Shown: positions 11,054 through 22,994 of the stretch, one piece after another
How the letters are laid out: every line of letters starts with the position of its first letter
Numbering within the stretch: position 1 is the stretch's first letter
NCBI GenBank assembly: GCA_009760855.2
Contig: WPIO01000008.1
Span: forward strand, 3,307,501 to 3,369,500
DNA: 62,000 nt
From: Cristatella mucedo
Taxonomy: Eukaryota > Bryozoa > Phylactolaemata > Cristatellidae
Direction of reading: 5' to 3'
Notes under the pieces: generated by a model
Seen by the model: the letters and a program-made list of their open reading frames with translations, nothing else
What the model was told of the DNA's origin: nothing
The model's database searches: none
Position numbers and translations under genes: made by a program

Positions 11054-11246
11054 AACTGCGGCACCACTGCCGACGGCAGGTCCTCTCGAGACAGCAGGCA
11101 CTGCACGAGCTCCGGTTTTGGCGGAGGAGAGAAAGGCATTGCGCATCCGTACAGCACGGGCGCCAGCGTGCACGTTCTGATAAATAAGATCTCCTTAAAA
11201 AAGGATGGAGCTAGCATGTCCAACTTGAGCCACTCGCTGAAGGTCT
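11054..11246 (-). CDS. Candidate internal exon, unidentified gene
   Basis: A strong acceptor (cattctttctttcag) and donor GTGAGT bound 193 bases. The open frame gives 'TFSEWLKLDMLAPSFFKEIL', 'FIRTCTLAPVLYG' and 'KPELVQCLLSREDLPSAVVP', with two bases to spare at the 5' side (completing Glu if preceded by G) and two at the 3' side. Composition is convincingly protein-like. Partner exons on either side are not resolved, so membership of the same gene as the exons near 9 kb is inferred from strand and position. Confidence 0.55.
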
Positions 11247-11810
11247 CTGAAAGAAAGAATGCACACTGTAGCTGCACTGCTCGGAGGCCGTATCACATCA
11301 CACACGTCATCACTTCGGTCCACTGGCACTGCCCACTGACTGAAACCGGCTGCCTACGACGGGGCGGGAGGGAGAGGTGAAGAGGTTCGAGGGTTCGACT
11401 AACGAGATCGAAAAGGACTCGCTCTCGCCGCCTACCTCTCTGCAGGTATGCAAGCTAGTGGGGTCAGTGAGCACCTTGCCCCTGGGACAAAACCCGGGGC
11501 CAGGGTGCTCAAATACTGTGACTAAAAGTCGTGGAATCGTGTCCAGCAGTAGCAGCAATCAACTAGTGTGAGCTGCAAGTTATAGGGCGATAGCCCTAGG
11601 CTGATCTACTGCTATATAGACCTTGACAATTAAAAAAGAAGTAAAACCACACCAGATTTATATCAATGAAAGCTCTAGAAACACGATGTGGTTACGTCGG
11701 ACTGAAGTGCAGCACTAGTGGCTTCCGATAGTGATCAGAACAAGTGCATCCCATGGGTACAGGCCATGTTGACTTTCAGCCCCCAATCTAACGCTATCGT
11801 TACATTCCTA

Positions 11811-12020
11811 GGTAATAGTAATAACAATAATACATTTGTATAGCATCCTCACAGAGAACTTTTAAATAATTTCCTAGACACTTTAAATGTGCTGCAAAGG
11901 AAGCATGATGTAGCTTATGGTAACTCAATCCCAGTGTGCCTACCCCATAACCGGCAAATGTAAAGTGCCTAGAAAGAGATTGGGTTATCAGAGGGTGCTA
12001 TATCGAATGCATTATTATTA
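11811..12020. repeat. Inverted pair of LINE A 3' tails
   Basis: The segment 11811-11935 is a LINE A 3' end on the minus strand (ATT-type tail to the left). The segment 11948-12020 is the same terminal stem-loop and ATT-type tail on the plus strand. Together they form a large imperfect palindrome with a spacer of about a dozen bases. Confidence 0.8.
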
Positions 12021-12414
12021 TAACTAGTATTTAATATTAAAAAATAGCACAAAAATATAAAGACAATTTTGCCTTGGCACTCATTGCATAAGAAAAATAC
12101 AGTCACGATAATTTTCTCAGAGTGCCTTCAATAGCTAGTAAACAAGGAAAAGCTCCTGTGGCGTTTAGAGCTTGGATGGTACTGCAGGCTCACCGGCAGG
12201 TCGATAGCTGATGTTTCTTCCACTTCAGATGTGAGCAAAATTTAACCCAAAGGCTAAGAACATCGAATATCTTGCAACAACTCTTAACACAAAAATAGTA
12301 ACAAGTGCACACACTATCAAGCTGCCTTGGCCTATGCGTCTACTGACTTGATTAGCCAAGCCTAGCCGCCGAGCCTGGCCTACTGTCGGCAACAACCCTA
12401 TACCACACACGCGC

Positions 12415-12458
12415 AGGCGCGCGCACGCACGCACGCGCACACACACACACACACACAT
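12415..12458. repeat. (CA)n/(GC)-rich microsatellite
   Basis: Alternating purine-pyrimidine run of 'cgcacgcacgcgcacacaca' type, able to give ORFs rich in Val/Cys/Arg that should be ignored. Confidence 0.9.
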
Positions 12459-12832
12459 GCACCCACCCAGGCTCGAGATGTGCTCAAATCTTACCTCCAG
12501 TCTGCCGCTGTTTTTTACCTTGACATGTGTGAGACATAACTTTGATGGAACTAGATCCCAGGGCTTTGTATTCAGTCTCTTTCTGTTGTTGAGTTTGTCG
12601 CATGCGATGTTTCTGTTAAGTTGCGGTTCAGCATGACACTTAGTGGCCTCTGTTGGTGCTTGCTTTCTGGTTGCTGTCTGCGATAGGTGTCTGCGATAGG
12701 TACGCTTATACTGTGTTCGCTCTGCTTCTTCTTTTTTTTGGGTGCTCCCAATGAATCGGTGTGAATACTTGTTGGCCCACAATAGCAAGTGGAAACCACT
12801 AGTCTTATATGGAAATTAGACTGTACCCATAC

Positions 12833-12896
12833 AAAATCATGGAGAATCCAACTTGGCTTTGGAAGGCTCTCGTGAATTATATCCGTGATCATCGGC
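12833..12896 (-). CDS. Candidate internal exon, unidentified gene
   Basis: Acceptor gcagacactcag and donor GTATGG bound 64 bases: one carried base plus 'PMITDIIHESLPKPSWILHD' and Phe. The one-base start completes an Arg codon with the AG left by the exon at 13780-13853. The acceptor tract is only moderately pyrimidine-rich. Confidence 0.45.
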
Positions 12897-13779
12897 CTGA
12901 GTGTCTGCTCACATAGCTGGTGAGCCCGCCCAATTGCCTATCAAGCTCCGAGTTCTTAGTAATTGGTAAAAATCTGTATAGAAGGAAAACTGAAAACGCA
13001 TTTGAAAAACCCTTTTACGTTCGAGTTCTGGCATTTCAATGTAAACTTTCAACTGTGACAGTGCATACCGAAGCTACATATGCAAATTTGAGAATTATCT
13101 TTTGCCTTTTTTACATGAGACAGTCATTATTGCAGCACCATCATAATTCACTATTAAAATATATCACAAATGACATAATGTAAACGCAAGGGCAGTGGCT
13201 ACGACGAACTAACAAGCTAACAAACCTAGCCGGGCAATCCTGTGTCGCCCACTGCAAGCCAAGAAATGAATAGCAGCCATTTCTGGCTACCGGCAGTGGT
13301 CACATTACTTTCGCTTCATTAGTGCACTACCAATGGCAATGTTACGGATGCTGCACAGATTCCAATACTGTCTTAACAGCCGTTTCTAGAATTCTTTTGT
13401 AAACGAGCTGACGAGCACATTTTCTCAATAACTGTAGACCTTTCTCTTGGGTGCAAGGACGAGAAGCCCTTGACCTAAAGAAGCTTGCGTCGGCAAGACC
13501 TTCCACCTTCCGTCGTCGGGTTCATCTCAAGGTCTGCCCCCTTCGATAACCCTGGCCCCTCCCACGGCCTCATGCGAAGACCCATACGTACGGTATGGAT
13601 TCTTCTCGAGACCGGCCTCCAAAGGATGAACCAAAACTAGGCACAGCTTTGCCGATCGTAATCTAACCAAATGTCTCGGAGAGCTATTAGGCAGCTCCAA
13701 GCTTCAGGATTCAGGACCGTGGCTCACGATAACACGAACGACGCAAATGGCATAGTACAGGCGGCCACAGCCAGCCCAC

Positions 13780-13853
13780 CTTAGGCCTAAGTAACAGTGA
13801 CACCGGGTTGGTTGATCAAACCAGTTCAGTAGCTGTTTAGCCTCTCCTTTGAT
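13780..13853 (-). CDS. Candidate internal exon, unidentified gene
   Basis: Strong acceptor (cggtcccttccatcag) and donor GTGGGC bound 74 bases encoding 'IKGEAKQLLNWFDQPTRCHC' and 'YLGL', phase 0 at the start and two bases at the end. The start phase fits the end of the exon at 16822-16905. Confidence 0.5.
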
Positions 13854-14228
13854 CTGATGGAAGGGACCGGGTTTATTCGAATCGAAGTAAGATTTAAGAT
13901 TTTCGTCGACAAGTATTATTAGGCGCAAAAGGTGTCAATCAATCAGTACACACATCTTCAATCAGACTGCAGCTTGCAATGAGCCAAAAACAGCATATTT
14001 TGGCAGCTTCTGATGCCACTTCCTGCTCTTAACATGTATGGTCAAGGTTTTGGATGATAATTCTTCATGGCTTTATCCCTCTATAGTCTACAAATACTCG
14101 TTGGAAATGCTACCGATTGCAATTCTTAGAAAGACGTCTACAAAAGCAGAGCCTCTGCAGCCACTGCATGGGTTTGAAAAGGTCGACTTCGACCGAGCAT
14201 GGAGCCGTGGAGCAGACATGGGTCGAAA

Positions 14229-14284
14229 GAATGAAAGATAGCCATACCACGGTAGGAATGAAAGGTAGCCATACCAGGGTAGGA
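14229..14284. repeat. Two-unit ~27-bp direct repeat
   Basis: 'gaatgaaagatagccatacc' and 'gaatgaaaggtagccatacc' lie in tandem. No gene is supported between 14.3 and 15.2 kb. Confidence 0.8.
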
Positions 14285-15267
14285 ACATCATTGTTCAACT
14301 ACGTTTTTTGATAAACGTGGAATTAAGGGGCTGTATTGTATAGGAGCTGTATGTACAATATTTTAGTCTCCCTCGATGAAAGCCATACAGATAACTCAAC
14401 CGGTTTCACAAATGCTATCAAGTTAAATGTCCTATTAAGCCGGATTCTTCCTTCAAGTGCACAACAATAACCAGCTCATCATACTCTAGTGCCAGGCTTT
14501 TTCGAGAAGCACACCGGATCAGCACTTAGGCCCATGTTGCATGGCCATTGGCTACAGGAACAGCTCATTGTAATGCATTCGGTCTGTAACTCGCTAGCCT
14601 TGTACAGACAGCAGAGACACAAGTTATCTACATTTTAGGTTTCTACCCGGTTTCGTTAGCACCAGTCTAATGAGCTCGAAACAACCACCAGGCACAAATG
14701 GGATATTTGGCTGTCTGCATGTAAATGGTAAACTTGCATAGCATGCCAGCCAGGCCTAAGCAGTAAATACCCCGTTACTCAGCCCTGCAAGCACGCACGT
14801 GAGCAACGTTTGACCACGCTTGAACATATAGTTCCTTGTCAGCAGGCTGCAGCGCCGCAGCCATTTTGCATCCGGTTTGCTTGAAAGCCCCCACCATGGG
14901 CGCATAAAAATACACCTACCACTTCAGCACGAGCTGCCTTGCTTTTCTGGATCTCTATAACGGTAGTGGTATCAAGTCAGCCACTTCTGAACGTGATAAC
15001 TATTGCATGCATAAACTTGTGACGATACATTAATCTTCTCTCTTTACATGAGCAAGAAATGGCTAGAGTGGACAAGGCTACAGGATGTTTCAATCACTGC
15101 CCAGATGTGTCCACTTGCATTACTAACAACTTACAGGGAACAACCTAGCTCGAAATGGATGCGATCATAGCCTATTTTATGCAATAATAAGTTGAAAATC
15201 ACTGTCTTGACAACTCACTGGTGCTAAGCAGACCCTGAATATTGCAAAGACGTTTGTTGTATTCACT

Positions 15268-16435
15268 TGATCATGATAATAATGATGAAACAACATTTGT
15301 TAGTGCCCTCAGAGAACTCAATCTCTTTCAAGGCGCTTTACATTTGCTACGAAAGAAGCATGATCGAATGGTTAGAGGTAGCCTGCTCAATGACTACAAG
15401 CATAACATGGTTAGGGGTGACATGCACAGGGTCTGCATGCAATTATGGTTAGTGGCAGCATTCACAGTGTCAGCACGCATAAGCACACAAAGTTCGAATC
15501 ACAGAGGACCACTAAATGCTGTGATATATAAGTGCATTTTTAGTTTCTTTTAAAATGTGGTCACGTCAGGAGATGTCGTGATGCAAGTCGGAAGTGAGTT
15601 CCAGGCTTTGGGAGCATACGAACTAAAGGCATGGTCTCCAAAGGATTTCAGGTTAGTATGAGGTCTAGGGAAAACAGTTATATTCCGAAAAGCGGGTGGT
15701 ATGATGCTTAGAATGGCGGAGTAGTAGATGTGATAAGTAGGCTGGAGCCAAAGAATGAGGGGACCTAAAAGTGAGTGACAAAACCTTGAAGTCGATGCGT
15801 TGCTTGACTAGGAGCCAGTGCAGGTCAACAAAAAGTGGTGGGATGTGGTAGCTGCGCCGCTCACGACAGACAAGCCTAGCTGCAGAGTTTCGAACCAGCT
15901 GCAAGTGCCTGAGTGCACAGGCCGGTTAACCGACCAGGGGTGAGTTACAGAAGTCAAGAGGGGATGTCACAAATGCATGGACCAATTTAGATTTGGCATC
16001 CCTGTCTAAACAAGCCCAAATTTTAGCTGTTATGTAGCTGAAAGTAGGCAGACTTGACTGTGGAGCTGATGTGGTCGTCTAATGAAAGGTCACTTTGCAA
16101 TAGAACACCTAGATTGAATGCAGATTCAGCAGGAGATATTGTGACAGAGCCGATTTTGAGCATTTGGTTTTCTTATTTCAGAATCACACTTGGTTTGCCC
16201 ATAGCTAGTAAGTTGTTTTTATCATCATTCAATTTAATAAAGTTTACTGCCATCTATGTGCAGATGGCATCAATACACGCAGAAAGAGAGTTGAAAGAAT
16301 TCGACACGCTGGAGGGGTGGGAGGGATCAAAGCAAAGGTACAACTGAGTGCCATCTGCATAGAAGTAATAGCCCGGATTGTGACTGGCAATCGCATTGGC
16401 AAGAAGGGGTAGTATAAGCCATGATCCTTGACACT
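15268..16435 (-). mobile_element. LINE A copy A2, 5'-truncated
   Basis: Read on the minus strand: RT thumb/C-terminal remnants (ORF 15665-15904 with 'LFVDLHWLLVKQRIDFKVLS'), the LINE A 3' UTR and the terminal stem-loop near 15300-15345. It parallels 2592-4000 of copy A1 but lacks the endonuclease and most of the RT. It lies between the candidate exons at 13780 and 16822, that is, within an intron. Confidence 0.85.
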
Positions 16436-16821
16436 CACTTTAGTTGCAGTGGGGGAATGAGAGGTGCTAGTTCAGGTCTCGCTACGATTGGCAGACCAGC
16501 CAGCAGGTCTTCCCTAGCACGAGAGCGGCCACTTACACTTCACCACTTCAACAATAGCAGCAGAGACATTTGGCACCAGAGTAAGCATTTTAGGAATGAT
16601 GACCGGCTTGATTCGGCGTTACAGTAAAATCGCTGCTCACCAGCACCCAGCAGAGTCGCAGCCTACTCGGCGACTTACAGTCAAGAACTCCAACATCTTG
16701 CATCACAGCGCCTGCACTTCACTGCTTTGCCAGTGCGGCATCGTGATGCCAAGCCGATTGCCAACACTGTCCAGGATACAGGCGTCTCCCATAAACCTCT
16801 CTGGCCTGCTGTTCCAAATAC

Positions 16822-16905
16822 CTTGCTGCCATCTGATAGAGAGCGAGCTACAGCTGATTTGTCCACGGGAACAAAAGAGCATGATGGCAGTCGGGGGTCA
16901 GGCAG
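16822..16905 (-). CDS. Candidate internal exon, unidentified gene
   Basis: Strong acceptor (gctctgcctgctgcag) and donor GTATTT bound exactly 28 codons, phase 0 at both ends: 'LPDPRLPSCSFVPVDKSAVA' then 'RSLSDGSK'. It would join the exon at 13780-13853 in frame. The family is not recognised. Confidence 0.5.
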
Positions 16906-17312
16906 CTGCAGCAGGCAGAGCAGCATAAGCACTGCTCCCACACATGTCATGTGCACGAAAGCGAGCACATCCGCGAATGGGCAAACACACGCAAGCATAG
17001 TCCTACGTCAAACATCTGACCAGCATCACAACGGTAGACAGGCACCATTCTGTATCAAATGACCCTGTCAGGTGTCATGAATGATTTCGGCCCACTGTTT
17101 GTGTTGGTGCACGCCCCACGATTATTATTATTATTCCATCGGAAACTACGGCTCGCCAGCACCTGACTGTTCACGTCCCTCTCGTTTACTTACGGTGCAA
17201 TAACTCAGTCATCGCTCAAGAGCATTAACTATTGCCAGAGCCTTACTTGCCAAAGCATGCATAAGCCGGAAGTATCCAAAATCAAGAGGACTTATCAATA
17301 ACGGAGCCTTAC

Positions 17313-17402
17313 TTTGAATCGCCAAAGTCAGCTCTTGGAGGTCCGTATAGGAGCGTGCAGTTCTTTTCTTGCCGTCCATCTCACGATCTGTTGCAGACCA
17401 GT
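17313..17402 (-). CDS. Candidate internal exon, unidentified gene
   Basis: Excellent acceptor (attttaccctgttccag) and donor GTAAGG bound 90 bases: two carried bases, 29 codons ('WSATDREMDGKKRTARSYTD', 'LQELTLAIQ') and one base over. Direct joining to 17614-17814 or to 16822-16905 does not keep phase, so at least one exon on each side is missing from this model. Confidence 0.55.
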
Positions 17403-17613
17403 CTGGAACAGGGTAAAATACGTTAAGCTGAACATCCTACCGCTATGGATCAGAAAAGTGGTAAAAATCGACCAGCAGCGGTGCCAGTCAATATCGGCTG
17501 CAGACTGCCTATCATGCCTACGTTAGCTCAATATCAGCACCACTCAAACTGGGGGGGGGGGGTTCCATACCATACAAGTCAGCTAAACGCATATAACTGC
17601 CGAGGGCACTTAC

Positions 17614-17814
17614 TAGCAACAAATTATTCAGCACGAGTGAGAGAAAATCCTCTTTAATTAACAGTTGCCGCTCTTTGACATGCCACCACAATGTGCGGCG
17701 GCAAGCAACCAGAACTTCACACTGGTCTGGTTCTGTCCACGAGGAGAAGGGTGCGTACCGGCGTGTCAGTGATGCAAGAGCTATTGGCAATGCACTACCG
17801 GCATAACAAGTTTT
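17614..17814 (-). CDS. Candidate internal exon, unidentified gene
   Basis: Sixty-seven codons end at a consensus donor (GTAAGT). The peptide contains 'ALASLTRRYAPFSSWTEPDQ' and 'RRTLWWHVKERQLLIKEDFL', followed by a leucine-rich end. The acceptor is uncertain: tatttattaag at 17814 has a weak tract, and an alternative AG lies at 17794. This is the most upstream exon I can support for this gene. Confidence 0.55.
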
Positions 17815-17935
17815 CTTAATAAATATATAATACTTGAAATAAATGAACCGATGGTTGAAAAGGTGACCAGCTTCGAAAAGAACTTTGAATTGCAATAAAC
17901 GAGTACTTGGGGAATCCCTGAGGCACAATGAAATA

Positions 17936-17989
17936 CCGGAATTCAATAGACCAAAAGCTAACCCGGAATTCAATAGACCAAAAGCTAAA
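17936..17989. repeat. 27-bp tandem duplication
   Basis: The unit starting 'ccggaattcaatagaccaaa' occurs twice in direct tandem (17936-17962 and 17963-17989) with no difference over the unit. Confidence 0.9.
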
Positions 17990-18814
17990 CCCTCCTAAGC
18001 GAGATAACAGTTGCTTCTAAGCTTAAAATTATTCTAGGAACGATATCTTAAAACCATAATTTCAATTCTTTGTTTCTGCTACAGTGGTTCCATATGTGTC
18101 GGCCTCCGTGACCAGGCGACACTGGTAGCGTAGAGAGCTCCAACTGAAAGGTCATGACCTTATTGGTCGGCTCTCCGCGATTCAAGGGTGGGTGGGGTGG
18201 GGATTTGGCAACGGGCAGTTACTTAGGATGTTAAAATTTTGAAACGATGTTATGTTTTGGGCTCGCTAAATACGCAGAGCTAGAGCTTCCATAGTATTCA
18301 TATTAGGCCCTAGCTAGGTGCAAGGATAGACAAAGGCTTCATTTCGTGTTGTTTTTTGTGCTTCCCGCGGATACCGGGATCGTTCTGAAGTCTTCAAAAT
18401 CGGTCATCGTTCGAACCATGCTTAACATCATGGACTCTTTTCTGAAGTCCTTATGTTCTATCGCCCACTACCTTCTTCCTTTGTTCCAATATTGACGAAA
18501 ATATTGTCGCTAAGCAGCGAGTTATGGAACACTTTAATAAGAATGATAGTAAGATTTCTGTCGGAATTCAAGAGAAACCAGTCTAATAAGACAGCTATCC
18601 TCGGTGTGAAATCGAATTTAAGGGGGAAAAAATATTATGAAAACATCACTTTTCCGATATTTTTCAATTTGCCACCTGTGCTGCATGCTATTGATCGCAA
18701 TATAATAAGCATAACACTACGTTTGCATAGCGCCTGTAGCGCCCTGCGCTACACGCCCTTAGTGAACTAACTCTATCTATGCTCTTTGAGTAAAAAACTG
18801 TAAGCTGTAAGCTG
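17990..18814. other. No gene recognised
   Basis: AT-rich stretch with short ORFs only (the longest, 18453-18770, is 105 codons with low-complexity composition and no splice context). A promoter for the minus-strand gene could lie here, but I see no specific motif. Confidence 0.4.
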
Positions 18815-19450
18815 TAAAACAGCGTCAGCATGCATAATCACACAAGTGACAATTCTTGTGGACCTTGCAAACGCTGCGTGGAAAAGGTGCGTTGTAGGTT
18901 CTTTTTAGTGCCGTCAAGTCAAAGAGTGTTGTGACGTCTGTTGAGAGTGAGCTCCAGGCGTTATAGTATAGGAAGTATACGAAACAAATGCATGGTCTCC
19001 AAAGTATTGGTGGTAGGTTTGAGGCATGGCCACACGGTTCAATTCAGCCGTGTGGTAGATACGACGCCAAGCCCGCTTGGGAGGTTGTTCGGATAAGTAG
19101 GTTGGACCAAGAGAAAAATGGACCTAAAAGTGCACGACGAAACCTTGAGCTGCTTGATGCAAACCTACTGAAGGTCTGTGAGACGCGGCATAATGTGGCA
19201 ACTTCGGCGCTCACGCCTGACAAGCCTGGTTGCAGAGGCTTGCACACCTACTGCAAGCGCCTGACTGCACAAGGATGTAATAACAATAATAACACATTTG
19301 TATAGCCATCTCAGGGAACTTAATATCTTTCCAGCAACTTTAAACATATGTTGCAAAGGAAGCATGGTCGAATGGTTAGTGGTAGCATGCTCAATGAAAA
19401 CAAATGTAACGTAGTTAGAGGTGACATGCACAGGGTCAGCATGCAAATAA
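18815..19450 (-). repeat. Two LINE A fragments in series
   Basis: The segment 18815-19274 is a diverged LINE A C-terminal/3' UTR piece without its tail ('gagtgagctccaggcg', 'catggtctccaaag'). The segment 19275-19450 is a separate LINE A 3' end with an AAT-type tail. The second begins where the first stops. Confidence 0.7.
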
Positions 19451-19654
19451 CCCAAGAAAAGCCTAGGAGGATTCGCTGCTGATGCCGGCGAATAGTGCAG
19501 ATGTGACAGGCGTGCCAACATCGAACAAGCAGTAGGTAAATGGCCAAATTCTCACAAAAATCAGAGCAAGCCAGTAAATTTCAGCCCGCATTTTAAGGTA
19601 ATCACTCCACGGTGAGAGAACTACTGTATGGACATACCGACCTTTACAGAAATT

Positions 19655-20600
19655 CTGACTCAGTTAATGTCTGTCTCTTAGTTGGTTCTGCAGAATCTTT
19701 CGGCAGTGTCTGATATTATCGATCATTAAATCCTTCAGGAGTACATAACGTCTAGATCAGGCATCACTGGCTCAAAACTGTACCGGTTCAGGTCCTATTT
19801 TAGCAGGACATTTCAGAGCATAGATATAAACGACCACCGCCGGTCATCGGTGGGCTTTTGCAATTTGGGAAGTCTCGGGAATCTGTTTAAGGTCTCCGCC
19901 TTCGCCCCGACTTCAACTTTTAGGTCCCTTTATTTTCTTGCTCCTGCTGCTTAAATATCTCAACTAGTCACTCCTTGGACATCGCACCGGCCTCCCATGA
20001 CACCGGTCACCCAACTGCGCCTCAAAATCAACTTCAAATCGTCCAGAGACAATGTCGTCAGTTCTCATGAACCCAAGTCTAGAAGTCTCTATCGAGTTAC
20101 ACCACAGCGTCTCCCAAACTCAAATGTTCCTCGAAGCATACGCTTACTGTCACTGCAAGTTTTCCTCGATGAGCTTACGCATCCTACCTATAATTATGTC
20201 ATTGACACTAACGAGGTGACCCACTTTTTTTGACTAATGTTAAGTGCCTAGCCAGAAGTCTTGTTTTCTAGCATACATATGAAACGAGTACTTTTTAGTT
20301 AAAAATATTGCTATTATCATAGGAAACTAAGGCAAATCGTAATTGCGGTTCTACGGCCACAGCAAGCAAAATAGCAGAAAACACTTGTTTGACGTTAAAA
20401 GCTGTCCAAACAAAGTCGGTGCAGGCCAACGGCAGCTAGACCTCCTAGTGGTGAGTTTAAGAAGCTAAGACAGGATGTCACGAATGCGTGGACAAACTCA
20501 GACGCGATAACCCCGAATTTTCGTAATTTCATGCTGGTGAAAGTATGCTGAGTAGACTGCTCTGACGACTGTGCTCAATCGGGCACAGGCGTCATTCGAA
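19655..20600. repeat. Degraded LINE A RT pieces in both orientations
   Basis: On the plus strand about 19680-19830 resembles the RT segment with 'SGITGSKLYRFRSYF'. Near 19880-19990 a C-terminal-like piece follows. On the minus strand 20455-20590 resembles the LINE A region just 5' of the C-terminal block. All are heavily mutated. Confidence 0.5.
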
Positions 20601-20904
20601 TCTCACTTGTCCGATCGTCACCAATCGTCAATCTTACGATCATCATTCGATCACTGTTGTGTGCACCTGCGGCTTCTGCTGTTGTAATTAGCGAAGTGCC
20701 TTGATACTAATGTACATGCCTCACCTGTGGCAAATAGTTAAGCCATTGACTGACGCAGAGAGCGTCAGGCGACTAATGCATGCTTCGTGTCGTCTGCTGC
20801 GATTGATCGAGCTCTCATATATGTACGCGTTGAGAGTAATTAAGCAGAGTCTCATTTACCACTCACGTTCGCCCGCCGTGTCTCCGTGAAACTCCCACAA
20901 GACC

Positions 20905-22360
20905 TGGCGCCTCTGGAGCCACTTTCATACAATATCAAGCTCAGTCGGCGTTACGCCGGCGGTCGAGGTCACACCCAAAAGACTAGTGTCCTGAGGAGTT
21001 CCGTTTTGGGTCCGTTATCGGCTCTTTTCTGTTCTCCAATTATAATTATACTTAACATATAATTATATATTATATTTTATATTTAAATATAATTACAATT
21101 ATATTTCCGCCTCTCGGAAAAGCGATAAAGCACCGGCAAACACGTCTACGCTGACAATAACCCGCCGTATTCGTCATTCAAATCATTGGAGTCGGACGCA
21201 GTTACTAGTTAACTGAATACACTCAATCCTGGATGTCGGCCAAGTTTTGAACGACGATAATAACCGATACTTTACTGTTGGGACACCCTAAGCAGGCAAG
21301 ACACCGTAAGGCACACCCAGACAAGGAGACTTCGCTTCTCTGAATAGCGGATCTGTGGCGCGACCGTCGTCAATGGCTCCCAATTTCCTCTTTGATAACT
21401 TCTTGACGTTTGAAAGTTCATTCGATGACCCTTCCCACTGCTTCGTCAACTGCCCAAGCTTGGCGACTGCGTACTGCATGCAGTTGCTTTCTATCGATCT
21501 TGATGGCTCTGCCTTGACTAGACTACTGTTATTCAACACTTTCGCAGGGCTGCTATAAAAAGTCACTAAGCCACTACAGCTGGTGATGAATATGGCTGAA
21601 AACTAGTCAAATTATCCTAAAATCTAAGCCTCCAAGTCTGTGTGGTTGAAAGAGCAGCGAAAGCTACCGGTCGATCAATAGAGATATAATATCAATACAT
21701 ATAATATAGATATATAATATGGAGATACAATAGAGATATAATATAATATCGTAATATCATATAATATCATAATAATAATAATCATACTCATCATCATAAT
21801 CTTAATCATCACAATCATCATAATCATAGAATATCATAATAATATCATAATATCATAGAGATATAATATCAATACAGAGCAAAACTCAAAACCCTACGCT
21901 GATATACAAGGCCCGTCATGGCTCGGCTCCTTCATACCTAGATGAACAGCAGCACCAGATCAGCCTTCTCGTGCCCTCAGATCCTATGTATAACAAATTA
22001 GCTGGCTTATTTGCTTACAGAATTTTGGCGATTGATACTTTTGCTCTGAGGATCCAAGGCTGCGGAGCTCGCTTCGACAATTCTTCTTACGAAACGACAT
22101 CTTCTCTCCTGCTGCTGACTCTGTCAAATCTCTTCCAGCCAGCCTTCGCTGCAACTTCTATGCTTCTCACTTCCTCGACTGTCTTCCTGACGCAGCTGGG
22201 CTTCCCACTTTTTCTTGGCAACGGGATATGAAGTCTGCTGGCTGTCGTGTGGACACCGGAAGCCGCTTAGGCTTTGAGTGCACTATAGAAAATAATTCTT
22301 TGCAACATCCCTTTAGTCTTTGCGATTTTTTGGAGTTAAAGATAGAGATAGAGATTAAGG
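20905..22360 (+). mobile_element. LINE B copy, decayed and split by simple repeats
   Basis: The plus strand shows RT remnants around the palm (VYADN at the YADD position, 'FKSLESDAVTS'), an AT-rich expansion at 21045-21115, thumb remnants, an ATA/ATC repeat block (21675-21865), then 'KARHGSAPSYLD', 'NSS/RNDIFSPAADSV' type coding and the LINE B 3' end at about 22225-22345. Confidence 0.65.
21675..21865. repeat. ATA/ATC-rich simple repeat block
   Basis: Irregular runs of 'gatataatat', 'aatatcata' and 'ataatcatc' units lie inside the decayed LINE B copy. Confidence 0.8.
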
Positions 22361-22960
22361 TAGAGATGCATGGGTACCCGCTTCTAGATTTCGTTCATTT
22401 TTGAAGCCTTGAACCAACTCAGATCCTTTGAAGGTCGTGCCCTTCAGATACTTTGTACTAAAACTCTTAAACTTGCTTCTGAATGACATCAGGAAATTCT
22501 CTGACTCGACGATATTAAAAAAAAAGCTAAAAACCCACAAAATTTGCTAGTCGCAGCATTTCCTGCCTCCATGAGTACTTCGATACGGCGTCTTATTGCC
22601 GCTGTTGGCTCGTAATCTTTCTTCCACAGCTTTTTTCAAGTTCCCTAAAGTAGATTAATTTTTCTAGAATAATAAACTAAAATATTAAAGATCATAATAG
22701 TTGTTCGTAGACTGATCTTCAGTTCAAGTATTATCATTCTAATGAGAAAATACTAAAGCGCAAATATTAAATGTTAAATTAAAAATTAAAAGTTAAAAAT
22801 TAAATAATAAGTGCGCAAATATGATCAAAGTAAAAGTGCCTAAAGGACTAAGATAAGATCTGATCTTGAGTTGGAACACGACAAAGAGACTGAACCACCA
22901 AGAAGCGCTTTTGACAAGACGTCGTTTGTCAGAGAAAAAGCTACAACGGCAAGAGCAATG
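22361..22960. other. No gene recognised
   Basis: AT-rich, with runs such as 'taaaaattaaaagttaaaaa'. One 61-codon minus ORF (22355-22540) has no support. Confidence 0.5.
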
Positions 22961-22994
22961 GCATGGTGAAATGCACTGGAGTCACTGGACCATG

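Noticed and set aside
10130-11187. Several overlapping GC-rich ORFs on both strands
   Set aside because: High GC depletes stop codons and leaves all frames open. Only the splice-bounded segment at 11054-11246 is kept.
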